Part shown: piece by piece, positions 34,010-47,235 of the stretch
How the letters are laid out: the number at the start of each line of letters is the position of its first letter
Position numbering within the stretch: position 1 is the first letter of the stretch
Source: Nemophila menziesii
Lineage: Eukaryota > Streptophyta > Magnoliopsida > Boraginales > Hydrophyllaceae
Direction: 5' to 3'
Assembly: GCA_029959085.1 (NCBI GenBank)
Contig: JARWIR010000015.1
Coordinates: 6,385,017-6,449,016 of the forward strand
Length of the DNA: 64,000 nt
The notes under the pieces: model-generated
Told to the model about the DNA's origin: nothing
Database searches by the model: none
Seen by the model: only the letters and a program-made list of their open reading frames with translations
Program-made: the position numbers and the translations under genes

Positions 34010-34900
34010 ATACTATTATAAAAAGATAATTCTTAATTAATTATAAATCCATACTTTTCATTCTCAATTAGTAGGAAGAAGGTTTTTACTTCCTATTTAA
34101 TTACAAGTAAAAAAAATGTATCTCATTTAGTGATAAAAGATATTTTATACCACAATTACCCTTAATGTCATTTTAATTATTTTTTTTCTTATTTTTATAA
34201 TACAGTATTCATTATATAATATTAATTTATTTTATTCCTTTTTATTTTAAAGTCCAGTCACCACCACTGACCACCACCATCACCAACACCTCATGAATTC
34301 ACCACCGACTACTACCACCATCGCATACATTCTCCACTGACCACCACCACCTCCATTATTCTTCGCCGACCTTTATCACCTTCACCCACAACCACACCAG
34401 TTATTTTTGCGACCGTCTTCACCACCAATCACCACCAATTAATTCCATCACATGCACGTGTCCGTGAATTTTTTAAAAAAAGAATCATAATTAATTCTTA
34501 AAAAATTACATATTTGGACGAGAAAAATTAATATCTACGCCTATCTGAATTTTTCGGTTTATTTTTGTTTTTTTTTAATTTTCTAATTTCGATATTTCGT
34601 TTCATATGTTTCTAATACACAAAAATAGATTTGTCAATTACACCACACGGCCGTGTCCGTTAAATTTTTTGAAAATTCATAATTAATTACAAATATTAAA
34701 AAAAATATGCATTTTTAGATGAGGAACGTTCATATATACATTTGTAAGAAATTTTAAAAAAAAAAATCAGTTTTTTTTTTAAATTTTTTGATATTTAAAT
34801 TTATGTGTTTCTACAATACACAAGAATATGTTTATGTATTTCTATAGTACAGAAAATCATAGAATTAATCTAAAACATTTTCTTTTTTTATAAAATCATT
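34010..34900 (+). repeat. Left long terminal inverted repeat
   Basis: Partner of 36,560-37,380. Inside it is a direct duplication of about 190 bp: CACGTGTCCGTGAATTTTTT with CATAATTAATTC near 34,457, and CGGCCGTGTCCGTTAAATTT with CATAATTAATTAC near 34,650. So the arm has its own substructure. CCACCACC-rich DNA (34,260-34,430) forms the outer part. Confidence 0.65.
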
Positions 34901-36436
34901 TTTTTAATCTTTATCATTCAGATCTACCTCATATTTATTTGTTTTTAACTATCTTGGTGTATTCCCTTTTTGGCCGACCCCTTATGTTATTTTGTGTGTC
35001 GATATAATACAAAAAATAATAATTTGTGTATTATAGATACACACAAAGTCACATATTCTCTTTCAATCCAGCCGTTTTCTGTTTGTGGTCTTGTGTATCA
35101 CAAAGACAGACAAACCGGTTGTTTTGTGTAATAATTTAGTACAAAAATATACAAAACTAGTCTCGGACTTGGATCTTCTAGGTGTACAACGAAACTTGTT
35201 CACCTTGTTAATCTTCATATACACCATTTACTTTATTCTCATTGTTTTGTTATACATCTTTTAAATTTGACCACCTTATGTTATTTTATGTATCATGTAG
35301 CACACAAAACGACATATCTATTGTTTGTGATTTTATGTGTCCCAATAATACACAAAAGTTAGATTTGTGTAATACTAGAACACACAAAATGACAAACCCC
35401 TCATTTAGGTTTTAGTATTTTTCAAGGTTTATGGTCTCAGAGTTTAGGTTTTTTAGGGTTAGTATTTTTAAGTTTAAGGTTTAGAGTTTAGGCTTGAAAG
35501 GTTTGTTAGGGTTTGGTTTTATTAAGGTTAGGGTTTGTGGGTTTAAGGTTAAGGGATTAGGGACTAGGGTTTATGGTTTTCTAGTTTTATACTTTCATAA
35601 AAATCATGTTATTTTATTCAGGCTACTTCTTTACATTCTATAAGGTTAGGGTTTCGGGTTAGCATTTTTAGGGTTTTAGTAATACACAAAAGTATGTTTT
35701 GTGTAGAAATGGAACACACAAAATGATATATCCCATCATACTAGCCGGTTTTCTCGTTCTCTACGATATTGTTTGTTTCAGAAACACACAAAACACGGTT
35801 TTTTTGGAACACACAAAATCACATACCCCATCATATTAGTGTTCTTTCTTCTTTTAGGATTTAGGCTCTAGGGTTTTCAGGTTTAGGGTTATTGTTTTTC
35901 TATTCAAGGTTTATGATTTAGAGTTTTAGGGTTTAGGTTTATGGTTATTAAGTTTAGGGTTTCAGATTTAGGGTTTGGGTTAGGGTTAGTGTCTTTAGAT
36001 CTAAGGTTAGGTTTAGGCTTTAAGGGTTAAGGTTTAGAGTTTTTTGGTATTTTGGGTTGAGGTTTTATGATTTTTTAGTGTTGAAATTTTAATGTTTTTT
36101 TAGTGTTAGGGTCTCTGAGGCTAAAGTAATAGACCCTGATGTTTTATTTCTGCGTATTACAATATTAAACAAAATAGTCGGTTTGTGTGTTCATGTGTAC
36201 ACAAAATCACAGACAAAAAAAGCGCGACTAAAAGGGAACACGTGAGTTTGTGTGTTTATGTAATACACAATATATTGTTTGTGTATTACAACCACACATG
36301 AATTAACAAAAAGATATTGGACAAAAAGAGAATACATAAATATAGATAAAAACAAGAGAAATAGGGTATATGCGATTAATAAAGAGAAAAAATAATTTTT
36401 TTTAGAGAAGAGAATGTTTTAAATTAGCTCTATGAT
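34900..36436. repeat. Interior of the MULE: ACACAAAA words and degenerate TTTAGGG words
   Basis: Two word families fill the interior. TTGTGTATTA / ACACAAAA recur through 34,860-35,400, around 35,680-35,830 and through 36,130-36,600, often as short inverted pairs. Degenerate telomere-like TTTAGGG / GGTTTAG runs lie at 35,400-35,680 and 35,850-36,120. No coding sequence was found. Confidence 0.6.
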
Positions 36437-36549
36437 TTTTTTGTTACATAGGAGAGTCACTTTGGACTCGGAGTCATTGACTCGGTTCAAACCTGCAATA
36501 TTAGATTGGATGACCAAGGCCTTGGCCAGTGAGCTAATCCCAACTGGTT
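36437..36549 (-). mobile_element. Short tRNA-derived SINE in the MULE
   Basis: On the minus strand it begins AACCAGTTGGGATTAGCTCA. It has box A (TTAGCTCACTGGCC), box B (GGTTTGAACC) about 35 bp later, a short body, and an A-tail of seven. Imperfect target-site duplications flank it: ATTAGCTCTATGAT at 36,423-36,436 and ATTAGCATTATGAT at 36,550-36,563 (12 of 14). It starts with nearly the same bases as the SINE at 57,524 but has a different body. Confidence 0.65.
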
Positions 36550-36559
36550 ATTAGCATTA

Positions 36560-37380
36560 TGATCTTGTGTATCATAGAATACATAATTACATTTTTGTGT
36601 ATTATAGCAACACATAAAACTGTATATCAAAAGTTTTAAAAATATCAAAACAAATTTGAATTTGTTCTACATATGTAGATATGAACTTGCTCCGTCAAAA
36701 AATGTAATTATTTTTATCTTTCAGGTTTTTTTTAATTAATTATGAATTTTCAAAAAGTTTAATGGGTGCGGCTCTGTGGTGTAATTGACAAATCTATTTT
36801 TATGTATTATACTAACACATAAAAAGGAATATCGAAATTAAAAAAATTCAAAAATCAAAAAATTCAAAAGAAAATCCCTAGATGTAGATATTAATTTGCC
36901 TCGCTAGAAAATGCAAATTCTTTTATATTTCTGATTTTTTGAGAATTAATTATGTTTTATTCATAAAAAAATTCACAGGCGCGTGCGTTCGATGGTGATC
37001 TTGGTGGCGACGATGGTGGCGAAACTAGACAGTGGTGGTTGTGGGAAAAGGTGGTGGTGGTCGAAGGAGAATATTGGAGTGGTGGTGGTCGGTGGAGAAT
37101 GCATGAGCAGGTGGTGGTAGTCGGGGGTGAATGCATGAGGTGGTGGTGGTCGGTTGCTGGATTTTAAAATAAAAATAAATAAATATTATATAATAATTGG
37201 TGAATGTTATAGGAATTAAATGATATATATATAGAGTTAAAACAATAATTAGTAAGTTGATAAGTATTTTAGTAATTTTTTTTGTTTTGTTTTAATTAGG
37301 TATTAATTTTGTAGTTTAAATGAGAATGATTTCAATTCACTTGTAATTAATTGAACATTGTCCTTTATTATAAAGTGATA
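36560..37380 (-). repeat. Right long terminal inverted repeat
   Basis: Reverse-complement partner of the left arm, including the duplicated inner block (about 36,565-36,790 and 36,795-36,975) and a GGTGGTGG-rich outer zone (36,985-37,160). Confidence 0.65.
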
Positions 37381-37582
37381 ATAATTTTGATAAAATAATA
37401 TAAAAAATAAATAAATTTAATAATTTTTAAATAATTTGTATATATAATTTAATTATTTTTTTGATTTTATCTTTTAGTAAAAGTATATAATAGTCAAACG
37501 ATTGATATGATTTAGAATTCGACAGTTAGTTATTAACAAATTTTTTGTCATAATTTCCTATAAATTATGATTAAATATACCA

Positions 37583-37652
<70 letters not shown>

Positions 37653-38364
37653 AGATATTATGTAATATTATATAATTTATGTTTATATGTACTATCTTAA
37701 GCATAATATATATTTTTCTTTGAGTTTTTTTAAAAATAATAATATAAATTTTTTCTTATATGATTTAATGAAAAAAAGGATAATAAATGTGTAATATGTG
37801 AAATTTAATAAATCATTTTAGTTTGGTAAAAAATGTTAATTACGATTACGATTGTAATGATTCATTCATATATAGTTGTTATATAATAAAAAAATCATAG
37901 GTTCATTGTAATGTGATTACAAAAGGAACACTAAGATATGCGATGAGGAAGATTATTAAAAGTTAGACTCTACTGTTAAGGCTCAATAGAGATGAGACAC
38001 GTAAGTCAAACGAGATAACCTGATGGGAAGAGACCAATTGAGGAGAGGCGGAAAGCTTAGTAGAGTGCTTGGTCTCCTAGCTTGCCTGCCAGTGACATCG
38101 CAGAGTTGATTACGCTATACCAATCACAGTAATCAGATTTAAATCAGTAATATCATTACAGTATTGATCTCATTATAGCATACCAATCACACACTAAGTA
38201 ATCATACACATACATTTACATGTTTACCAAAAAATACTTACAATAGATTTTCGGAACCCAAAAACTACTAAATCTTAATCACACCTCTTACAATTTTAGT
38301 GCCATATTCTACAAATTATCTCCAATGGAAATGAAATGGTCACCAATAATTCTTTTTATACGAG

Positions 38365-38460
<96 letters not shown>

Positions 38461-38790
38461 TTTTTGTTCAATATTATACAAGTTATATATCATGTAGTTA
38501 TCTAATTGCTGATCTAAAAAGATCAAACCCCTTTATTAGCTTTTTCTCCTTTGTAGGAACGTTTCATTTATTATTCAATTTGAAAAAAGGAAAAAGTAAT
38601 AGTTGATGAAGGAATTTTCTCTATTATAGATATATATTAATAAAATTATTCTATGTAATTAAAAAATTTATTTAGAAAACATTAAATTTATTTTAGAATC
38701 AGATTATTTTAACATTTGAAAGATTCAAATTATGTCACATGTCCAATTTAATCATAAAATGGGTTAATTCTTTTATTAGGCCTAAAACCC
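37381..38790. other. AT-rich spacer with two long (TA)n tracts
   Basis: (TA)n runs occupy 37,586-37,647 and 38,366-38,458. A less AT-rich patch at 37,970-38,120 was not recognised. A frame reading Ile-Tyr repeats through the second tract is a by-product of the microsatellite. Confidence 0.7.
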
Positions 38791-38799
38791 CATCTTACT

Positions 38800-41700
38800 T
38801 CTAAGAGCAATACGGATTATAAGGTTTAGGAAGCTTACAAACTCACGGGCAAACTTATGTATAAAAAGGTATTAAATGCTGGTTTTATCAACTCTCACAT
38901 CTTAGGCATTGAAATCTTCAAAATGAAGTTAAGGTTGGTAGAATAGGCTTGAATGAATTCAGCCTATCTTTCTCTAGCAGTGAAGACAAATTTTGTATTT
39001 GGAATAATAGGCCATGGACATTAATGGGGAAACATTTTTCCCTTAATGATCCTGCAACATCAAAAAGTGATAAAATTGAAGGACCTACTATGTGGATTTT
39101 CATTTATGGCCTCCCTGTAGGATTATTAAATGAAAAAAGCATGAATGATTTCTTTAAAAAAATTGAGAAAGTTCAAACTATCTAATTACCAGCTAAAAAA
39201 GTTACATCATAGAGCTCATTTACAAGAGTTTTTGTGGATTGGCCACTCTTTTTTTTTAATCCAATAATAGCTAACCATGAGCATGAAATTCTCATTATAA
39301 ACCATAAAAAAATTGAAACAACTTCAGGATCTTTCATTAAAGCAATACAAGAACATAACTAATTTAATGAACTTTACAATCCCAGAAATTTCTTTTTCTT
39401 TACACCGTTATTTATTAAAGGGTATTTTCGTCAACTGGAGAGAACATAAACTAAGAAAAGACATTCTATTCCTGAGTCGTGAAAATGATCCACACTCTTG
39501 ATCTTCGATTTATCCCAAATTACCTAAACATACATATTTGAGTTCAAGATATTCATCCATCCCGTACTTAGAACCTTCTCTACCAAGACCAGACTGTTTC
39601 ACTCCACCAAACGGAGCAACCTCAGCTGAAACAAGTCCTTCATTAATTCCAACTATTCCATATGGATTGGCCACTCAACAAACCCATTCTTCCAGGCTTA
39701 AGTTTTAGGAATAAAAAACAAAAGGTTATCAAATCAAGTTTAAATATGAAAATTTGGGTCAAGTTTGTTTTGTGTGTGGTTTCTTTGACCATGACGAGTC
39801 AGAGTGTCAAGCTAAAAACAAAATTTATCCTTGTTTGGGGAGTTGGATTAAAATATCCGCTAGAGGAGCTTTAAATCCAATAATCCAGTAGAGTATGATC
39901 ATTGGAAAACCACATATAGGTAAAGAAAAGGGGAACAAAAAAGGTATTGAGCTTATTAAACTTCTGATTATATTGCCGGAGATAAAAAGGCACTTTTGAA
40001 CTTCGATTCCTTGGATTTGATGATCCAGTATATATTTACAAGGGGCATTTTTTTGTAATGTTAAGAAACTTTCTCACCATCCCTTGGCTCAGTTCAGTGG
40101 TGGTTCTGATTGGTGGCTTACTAGAAAGGAAAGAATGGAGACGAAAGTCTTCTTTTTCGACGCTAAAAGGACAAAGTCAAATGGTCAACTAAAGTTGATA
40201 AGGAGGCTATTACTTTATCGATTGATTTTCTTTTGTCTGATAAAAGGATTTTACCCTTTTACCCTAAAAAAGTTTATAGTTTTGAGGACAATATTGTAAC
40301 CTCCTCCACTCTAGCTTATAACACTACGTGTTATCTATAAATTCACCCATCCCTTCCCCTTCCTTAAACCCTAAAAAGCTTATTAGCCAGACACCTTTCA
40401 ATCCCGCCTCTCCCGCCTTTTCCGCATCTCTCAATCACCCTAACACTTACCATCAATCTATCACATCTCCATCTCCATATCCCTCTGTCTGTACCACGCA
40501 CCATAGTATTATTCCTATACCCTTTACTAATTCTCTTAAATCACCACTTCCTAAAACTTTTCTGGATATCATTCTGGTTCCTCGATCTAGCCGGAAAGAA
40601 TCTCCGTTGGTAAAAGATCAAAATTTTCTTGAGAAACGTATTAAGTATCAAGAGAAGATACGCACATTTGGAATATATTATAACGCTAAACATCAATTAG
40701 CGAGGGCTATTAAGATCAAGGTTTTAACTGAAGAAACTCACTCCAAGAAAAAATTGGATATCTGGATGTTCGTACTAAAATTGGTAAAAAAAGGTTAGGG
40801 TTATGGAAATAGGATAGATGATAAATTGGTGGCTAGGGTTAATAATCGAATTTATGATATTGAGAAAGGAAAGAAGAAGAGGTATGAGAATAAAGTTGTT
40901 GCTTCTTTGGAGCAGGTAGCGATTCTTAATGAGATGGTTCGATTAATTTAGGGTCCTAGGGTTTGCGAGATTGGGCCTCAACAATCTTTTCACCTCCAAT
41001 GATACATATTAGCTAGGATCGTCAAGGGCTTGGCAACCCCTTGATAATCCAGACCCTAAAGGATTTGTGTAAAAAACACAATCTAGAGGTACCTTTTTAA
41101 CTAAAACTAAACAACATGTTAATTGTCTTGATAGATTAGCTCTGAGTATTAATATGAACCTTAAACATCTAGTTGACCCTATCGGCTTAGGGGGTGGGCT
41201 GGCTTTGTTTATTAAGGATAATGTGAGGATGGATATTTTAAATTCTGATGAAAATCACATTGAAACTTTAATAAAAGGAGTAACTGGTACTAAAATATTT
41301 ATGTTTCCCCCACTAAGGCTAATAAATGTTAGATTTTTGTAGAAATCTTCTCCTTATTTGATAAAGACTTACCTAATATTTTGATTGGTGATTTTAATGT
41401 TATAAGAATTTTTTCTGAAAAACTGGGAGGGACAAAAGTTAATAAAAAAGTATGTAATGTTTTGAAAAACTCATTAACAACAATGTGTTGGAAGATATAC
41501 ATAGACATGGTTGTGAGTATACTTAGTCTAATAGGAGACCAGGTTCTGAATTAATAACACGTGTACTTGACGAGGTTCTTATTAATAAAATTTGGGTTGA
41601 TTTATAACCCAATGCTTGGATTGCTATTGTCCCTGCAAGAGGGACTGAACATTGTCCTTTGATACTTCATATGGATCATGTTACTAATAACTTTAAGAAA

Positions 41701-44700
41701 AGGTTCTAGTTCCAAACTTTTTGGTTTACTGAGTTGGAATGTTATAATATTATCCAAAAAGATTGGAAGGATAATATGAATCTTAGAGGCGTCCATACAT
41801 ATGTTTTCAAGTATAAACTTAATATAACTAGAAGGAAACTTTTCGAATGAAAAAAAAAGTTTAATAATAACATTATATTCATCCCAATAACCCACATTTG
41901 TTTCCTTATTAGATAAACTTTTAATCTCTCCATCAGCTTATCAATAACTTTCCCGATGAAAGAAATTGAAAATGCTTGGATAAGGGATAAACAATACTGG
42001 AAAGATAAATCTAGGGTTCTTTGGCTTAATAAAGGTGACAAGAATACTGCTTCTTTCATCCTAACACTAAAAGTAGAAGAAAAAGGAACGCTATTAAAAG
42101 GATTAAAGATGAGAATGATAATTGGATTGAAAAAGATGAAAATATTTCAAGTGTTTTTACTAAATACTATAACAATATTTTCAAAACAGTTGGCTCTATA
42201 GACTTTAGCTCTGTTCTTTCTTTGGTTAAACCATGTCAATGATAATATGAATAACTTATTAATTGACCTATAACCAGTGATGAGGATAAATCATTTGTTT
42301 GGGAGCTGGGTTTGAACAAGGCTCCTGGGCTAGATGGATATACTGGGATTTTTTTTATAAAGCATACTGGCAACTGTTAAAAACTTGATATTATGAGAAT
42401 TATTAATGAATTTTAGAATAATTATGGGATCCTTGAAATTATTTATCAGAATTTCATAGCTCTTAATCCTAAAACTGAAAGCCCCTCTAAGGTTCAAAAT
42501 TTTAGGCCAATTAGTTTTTCTAATTTCATCTATAAAATTATTTCTAAAGTTCTTGTTAACAAGTTGAAACCTTTAATGCCTCTTATTGTGGATGAAAATC
42601 AATTTCGTTTTATTTCAAGATGAAAATCCAGGAGAACATTATGATATCCCATGAATATATAACTTTTCTTAAGAGGAAAAAAAATACTAACAAGAATACT
42701 TAGCCATCAAAGCTGATGTTAAAAAGGCATATGAACATATAGAGTGGGATTTACTAGAAAAGTTGTTACTAAAAACGGGTTCTCATAAAAAAATGGGTTA
42801 TAAGTATTATTAATTTTGTGACTACTGTAACCTATTTCATACTTGTGAATGGTAAAGCTTACCCCCTTAATAAACCTACTAGAGGAATAAGCCATGGGCA
42901 TCCTTTATCCACTTTCCTTTTCTGTATTGTCTCACAAACTCTGAATATCATGGTTCAAGACAAAGTGGATAATAATCTTCTTGAGGGTTTCAAAATTGGT
43001 ATTATTTGTCGTACTATAACACATCTGTTGTTTGCTAATGACAATATATTTTTCTTAAAATAAAGCTATAAAGATGTGGAAACTTTTAACAACATAATGG
43101 AGGGTTATAATAATGCTTCTAGATTGAATATAAATAAATCTAAATGTGGAGTTTTATATAGGTCCAACACCTATGCGCATATTAGGTATATTATGGCTAA
43201 TAAAGTTGGTATGACACAAATGGATTTTCGTGGATCCTATCTAGGTCTCCCAACTGAATGGAGTACAAATAAGTTTAGAGACTTAGATTGGTTAATTTAA
43301 AGCATTATAAATAAGATAGAAAATTGGAAAATATATTTCTTTCTTATTCTGGGAAAGAAATTTTAATAAAGTCTGTTCTACAGACTTTACCTAAGTGCCT
43401 TATGTCTATTTTACTCTTACCTAAAAATATATGTAATATTATTGATAATATTATTGCAAAGTTTTGGTGGAGAAAAAATAATAAAAAAAGTATTTTACTA
43501 CGTTAACGGGGATTCATTATGCTCTTCTAAATTTGTAGGAGGTTTGGGGTTTAGAGATTTTAACCTTATGAACTTAGGTTTGCTTGGAAAATAAGCTTGG
43601 TACATCTTACATAATGAAAATTCTATGATAGCTAAGCTTTTAAAAGGGAAATACTAACCTAATGAGGATTTCATGAATGCAAAGATTGGGTATGCTCCAT
43701 CTTTAGGGTGGATAAGCATTTTAGATGGCAGGAAAAACTTTGAAAATAATGTTTCATGGAGAATTGGTAATGGAAATACTATAAACCTTACTAGAGATAA
43801 TTGGATTATCAATAGTGCTGGTTGTATTGAATCTAAAACAAATGAAGTTAGGAGAGTTAAGGATTAAATAAATTATGAACAAAAGAATTGGGATTTAGTT
43901 AAGGTTAATAATAATTATGATACTGTAATAGCTGATAAGATTAAAAGAATGGCAATTCCCTCTTTTGACTATTTTGACATTTGTTATTGGAATAAATCTA
44001 AAGATGAGAATTATATGGTTAATGAAGCTTATACCATTCTAAAAAACAATCAACTAGAGAATAGTAAAAATATGAATTCACAAAACCCTTCTTCTGGCTA
44101 TACTGAGGAACAAAAACTTTGGAAGATTATTTGGAATGCGAAATATGCTAATAAAATTTGAAACTTTATGTGGAAATGTGTTAAGGAATATCTTCCTACT
44201 GAGGTTAATTTGTTTAAAATAAAATGCACAAAAAATAAAGTGTCCAAAATCTTTAATAAAGAAGAGGAATCTATTGAGCATCTCCTTTTTGCTTGTCCTT
44301 GGGCTAGAGCAGTCTGGCATTCCTCCCCCTTGACAATAAATACTAGAAACTATAACACGTTTAAGATTGGTGATTAGTTTACTAACCTTGTTGCCTCTTT
44401 GAATGATGTATATAATGTTAGTAATTTAAATACTGAAATGATTAGTAACATTTGTTGGCAAATTTAAAAGGGTGCAATAATTTTGTCTTTTCCGGAATTA
44501 CTCCTGATCCCCTTTATATTGGAATGTTGGGAGGAATATAAAGGAAAACAAACTACAGGACCTGATGATGCAAATGATAATAAGCTGAAGGTTGCTTATA
44601 AAAAACACATATGGAAACTAGTAAAAATGGTCATAAACCCATGGATACAAGTACTTGTAATAATGGTAAAATTATATGGACCCCTTCTCCATATAATAAA

Positions 44701-45228
44701 TTTAAACTCAATATGGTGTTGCTTTGTCTTCTTCTGGTTGTGCTATTGGTTTTGTTATCAGGTATCATGAAGGGAAGTTGATAGGAGGTAATTCAAAGTT
44801 GATTGAAGCAAAAAATGTAGCTGAAGCAGAGGCTCAAGGAGTCCTTTGGGGTTGTCAAACAACTTAAAATTTCCCCTCCTCTACTGTGATAGTGGAAAAT
44901 GATTGCCAAGCTATTTTGTCACCCCTTATTACAAGGACTCCTTTAATAATTTTGATTTTTGTAACATTTATAAGTCTATTATTGGAACTATGGAAAATTG
45001 TAACCTTATTTCTCTTTTGTCTCGCGCAATGGTAACTCTGTACCCGAGTGGGTCACCAAACAAATGGTTTTAGGCATGTTGTTTGGTGATTGGAGTTTAT
45101 CCCCTCCTCCCTAGTTGGTTAGACTAGCTCACATGGAGGTTACCGTTTGTGGTATAGGGTGATGGGTTTTGCTTTTTATTGTATAGTTGTAATGCTTATT
45201 GGTTTTATATAAATGTTTAAAAAAAAAG
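38800..45228 (+). mobile_element. L1-type LINE, decayed
   Basis: Order on the plus strand: an ORF1 RNA-binding part (FIYGLPVGLLNEKSMNDFF, then a CCHC knuckle CFVCGFFDHDESEC at 39,758-39,796), an ORF2 endonuclease (LIGDFNVIR and SEKLGG near 41,380), reverse transcriptase (LGLNKAPGLDGYTG near 42,310, NFRPISFSNFIYKIISKVL near 42,500, KADVKKAYEHIEWDLLEKL near 42,710, RGISHGHPLSTFLFCI near 42,880, HLLFANDNIFF near 43,023), a zinc-binding RT tail (FMWKCVKEYLPTE, HLLFACPWARAVW) and RNase H remains near 44,790-45,060. It ends in a poly(A) run at 45,220-45,228. Frames are broken by many stops and shifts, and the RT FADD motif is changed to FAND. The 5' end is approximate. Confidence 0.75.
39249..39662 (-). 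pseudogene. ALDH5F1-like: Processed (retroposed) pseudogene fragment of succinate-semialdehyde dehydrogenase
   Basis: On the minus strand 39,662-39,510 is an open 50-codon stretch with stop. It reads as the C-terminus of mitochondrial succinate-semialdehyde dehydrogenase (GABA shunt): [20 protein letters not shown], then [20 protein letters not shown]. About 250 bp of 3'UTR-like sequence follows, then a run of nine T on the plus strand (39,249-39,257), i.e. a poly(A) tail. The whole 414-bp insert is flanked by perfect 14-bp direct repeats TGGATTGGCCACTC (39,235-39,248 and 39,663-39,676), which interrupt the LINE ORF1. This is a 5'-truncated mRNA copy, not a gene. The open frame suggests it is fairly young. 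Confidence 0.85.
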
Positions 45229-46248
45229 AATTTCTTACCTTTTACAATAATAAATAAATTTAAAAAAAAAATCATCCACCACACCACTACCTCACTAAAA
45301 CAACAAAAAATTAAAATTAAAAAGACTTTCTCACAAACAATCACTCTCGCGCTCTACACACACACACACACACTCTCTCTCTCTACTCCAAACCGCTTCA
45401 AATTTTTCTCCCAAATTTATTGAAAATTCTTTGCAAAATACGCACGAAATCATCGCATTTCGACGCCTAATAGGCTAGTAATCAGTGTTCAGCGAAGAAT
45501 CGCCCATTCATCCATCAATTTTGCAAAATTTTGAGAACTATTTAAGGTTTTTTTTGTTAGTTTTTGCTAGGTTTTATGTGATTTTCGATGAATACTTGAT
45601 TTAATTTTTATTTTTAAGCCTATTTAGTGTTTGTAGGGATATTTACATATTTGTTTGATGTTTTATGCTTCAAACAGTTGTTGAAATAAAGTGTTAGTGC
45701 ATAAAACTGTTTCGAAAAGTTTTCTAGGTATAATAACTAATGATTTCTAGTGATGTAATTGAATTTTAGTGTTTATTTATGATTTGTTTGAATGTTGATG
45801 TTCTTCACAGGTTTATTTCTAGGTTTCAACTTGTTTTCAAGGTTTAACTGCTTCAACTATTTCATTAAATACACATTTTTCTATTATAAACACTAGTAAT
45901 GCTATTGTTTTAAAAAATGTTGATTCTGCATTATATTTGATTTATACTATTATAAACACCACAAATGCTACTGTCTTGTGCTAGTTTTTAGTTCTAAGGT
46001 CTTGAAGTTTCAATACAATTTCATAGTACTAATATCAGTTTAACAGGTTTTAGAGTAGCTTTAGAAATTTCCAACAAACCTTGTGTAGTTTGACCTTGCA
46101 ACTACATTTTTGTAGTTGTGAAACTACATTTTTTTAGTTGTGCAATTACATTTTTGTAGTTGCAAGGGTTGAGAAGTTGAATTTCCCATTGTCATCTATT
46201 TAGTAATAATATCTAACTTTGTTTTCCTAACTATGTGTAAATGCAGAT
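45229..46248 (+). promoter_or_regulatory. 5' region of pseudogene D with microsatellite and palindromes
   Basis: An (AC)n(TC)n tract lies at about 45,357-45,384. A likely first non-coding exon ends near 45,545 and the acceptor is AATGCAG at 46,246, two bases before the ATG, as in A, B and C. Near the intron end are GTAGTTGTGAAACTAC (46,112-46,127), TTAGTTGTGCAATTAC (46,134-46,149) and TTTGTAGTTGCAAG. These are the palindrome of the left cluster with C and G exchanged in both arms. Confidence 0.55.
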
Positions 46249-46984
46249 ATGGCAGAATCAAGTAAACCAAGAGGATATAAATCATCGCTTCAAGCTATTA
46301 TTAACATATTTATAGATGATAAGGTTACATCATGGCATATAGAGGCATGCAAGAAAACGCCATTATACTTCATGTTCGAACAACTTTTTGATTTTAAGAA
46401 GTCAAATGGCAAGCGAGATGGAAGAAGGGTAGGGAACATCCTAGCCTGCGAGATCATCAAATTCTATGATAGCTAGACTGATAGCTTCAAACTTGGAAAC
46501 AAAATGGTGATGTTCATTGAGAGAGACGTCAAAGTCCTCTTCGCTATTCATGAAGGTTTCGAGGCACTTCCAAATTTCACACAAGCAAGGCTAGAAAAAT
46601 CTGAGTGGGAGTTGAGAATTTTTGAAAATAAAGATATAAAGAAAAAAACCAATAGAGATTGTGCTAACGAAGTTATTAACAAAAAGCAATGCCACAAGCA
46701 TCAATGAAGATTTTCCAAAACTAATGGCGATGCGTTCTTGTAATACATTATTCTCTACCACAACTAGTGATTCGCTACATCGGAGATACAAAGTATGTCA
46801 AAGACTTGGACAGTATGAAAAACTTCAACTGGTCAAGAAGCATTCACGGTGTCTTGATTGATTCTATACGGTCAAAGCACATCACACCCAAACAAGTCAT
46901 ATGATATCTCAACGCCCTGGCGATAAGATTTATTTAAATAAAGAGATTTCTTAATTTTGTATGTTCTTTGGTTGAATCGACTAA

Positions 46985-46988
<4 letters not shown>

Positions 46989-47051
<63 letters not shown>
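46989..47051. repeat. (TA)n microsatellite in intron 1 of locus D
   Basis: A 63-bp uninterrupted TA run lies between exon 1 and exon 2 remnants. Confidence 0.95.
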
Positions 47052-47052
<1 letters not shown>

Positions 47053-47235
47053 ATGCGTTCCAAGGATGGTTTTACGAGCATACGACCTTCGGTGACAAGA
47101 AATGGCTGGATGCATTTCCTCGATGCTTGAGGTAGAAGTCAAATGGTCAAAGACGCAGAATAAAAATAAAATGTCATCGACAAATTAATGGACAACGAGG
47201 TATAAAAAACTGATTAAAAGCACTTGAAGTCCTGC

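Larger units (their letters stand above)
34010..37380. mobile_element. Non-autonomous Mutator-like element with long terminal inverted repeats
   Basis: The first and last 850-900 bp are inverted copies. The left arm runs CTATTATAAAAAGATAATTC, then TTTTAAAGTCCAGTCACCACC, then CATGCACGTGTCCGTGAATT. The right arm's reverse complement runs CTTTATAATAAAGGACAA, then TTTTAAAATCCAGCAACCGACC, then a matching block ending in GTGAATTTTT. The interior (about 34,900-36,560) has no gene. No transposase was found and the target-site duplication was not resolved. Arm length and AT-rich ends fit a long-TIR MULE; a foldback element is the alternative. Confidence 0.65.

Noticed and set aside
35400..36130. True interstitial telomere repeat
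   Set aside because: TTTAGGG words are degenerate and irregularly spaced, mixed with GGTTTAGGTT variants, and lie inside a transposon core.
38325..38606. Membrane-like Ile-Tyr repeat protein
   Set aside because: It is translation of a (TA)n microsatellite.
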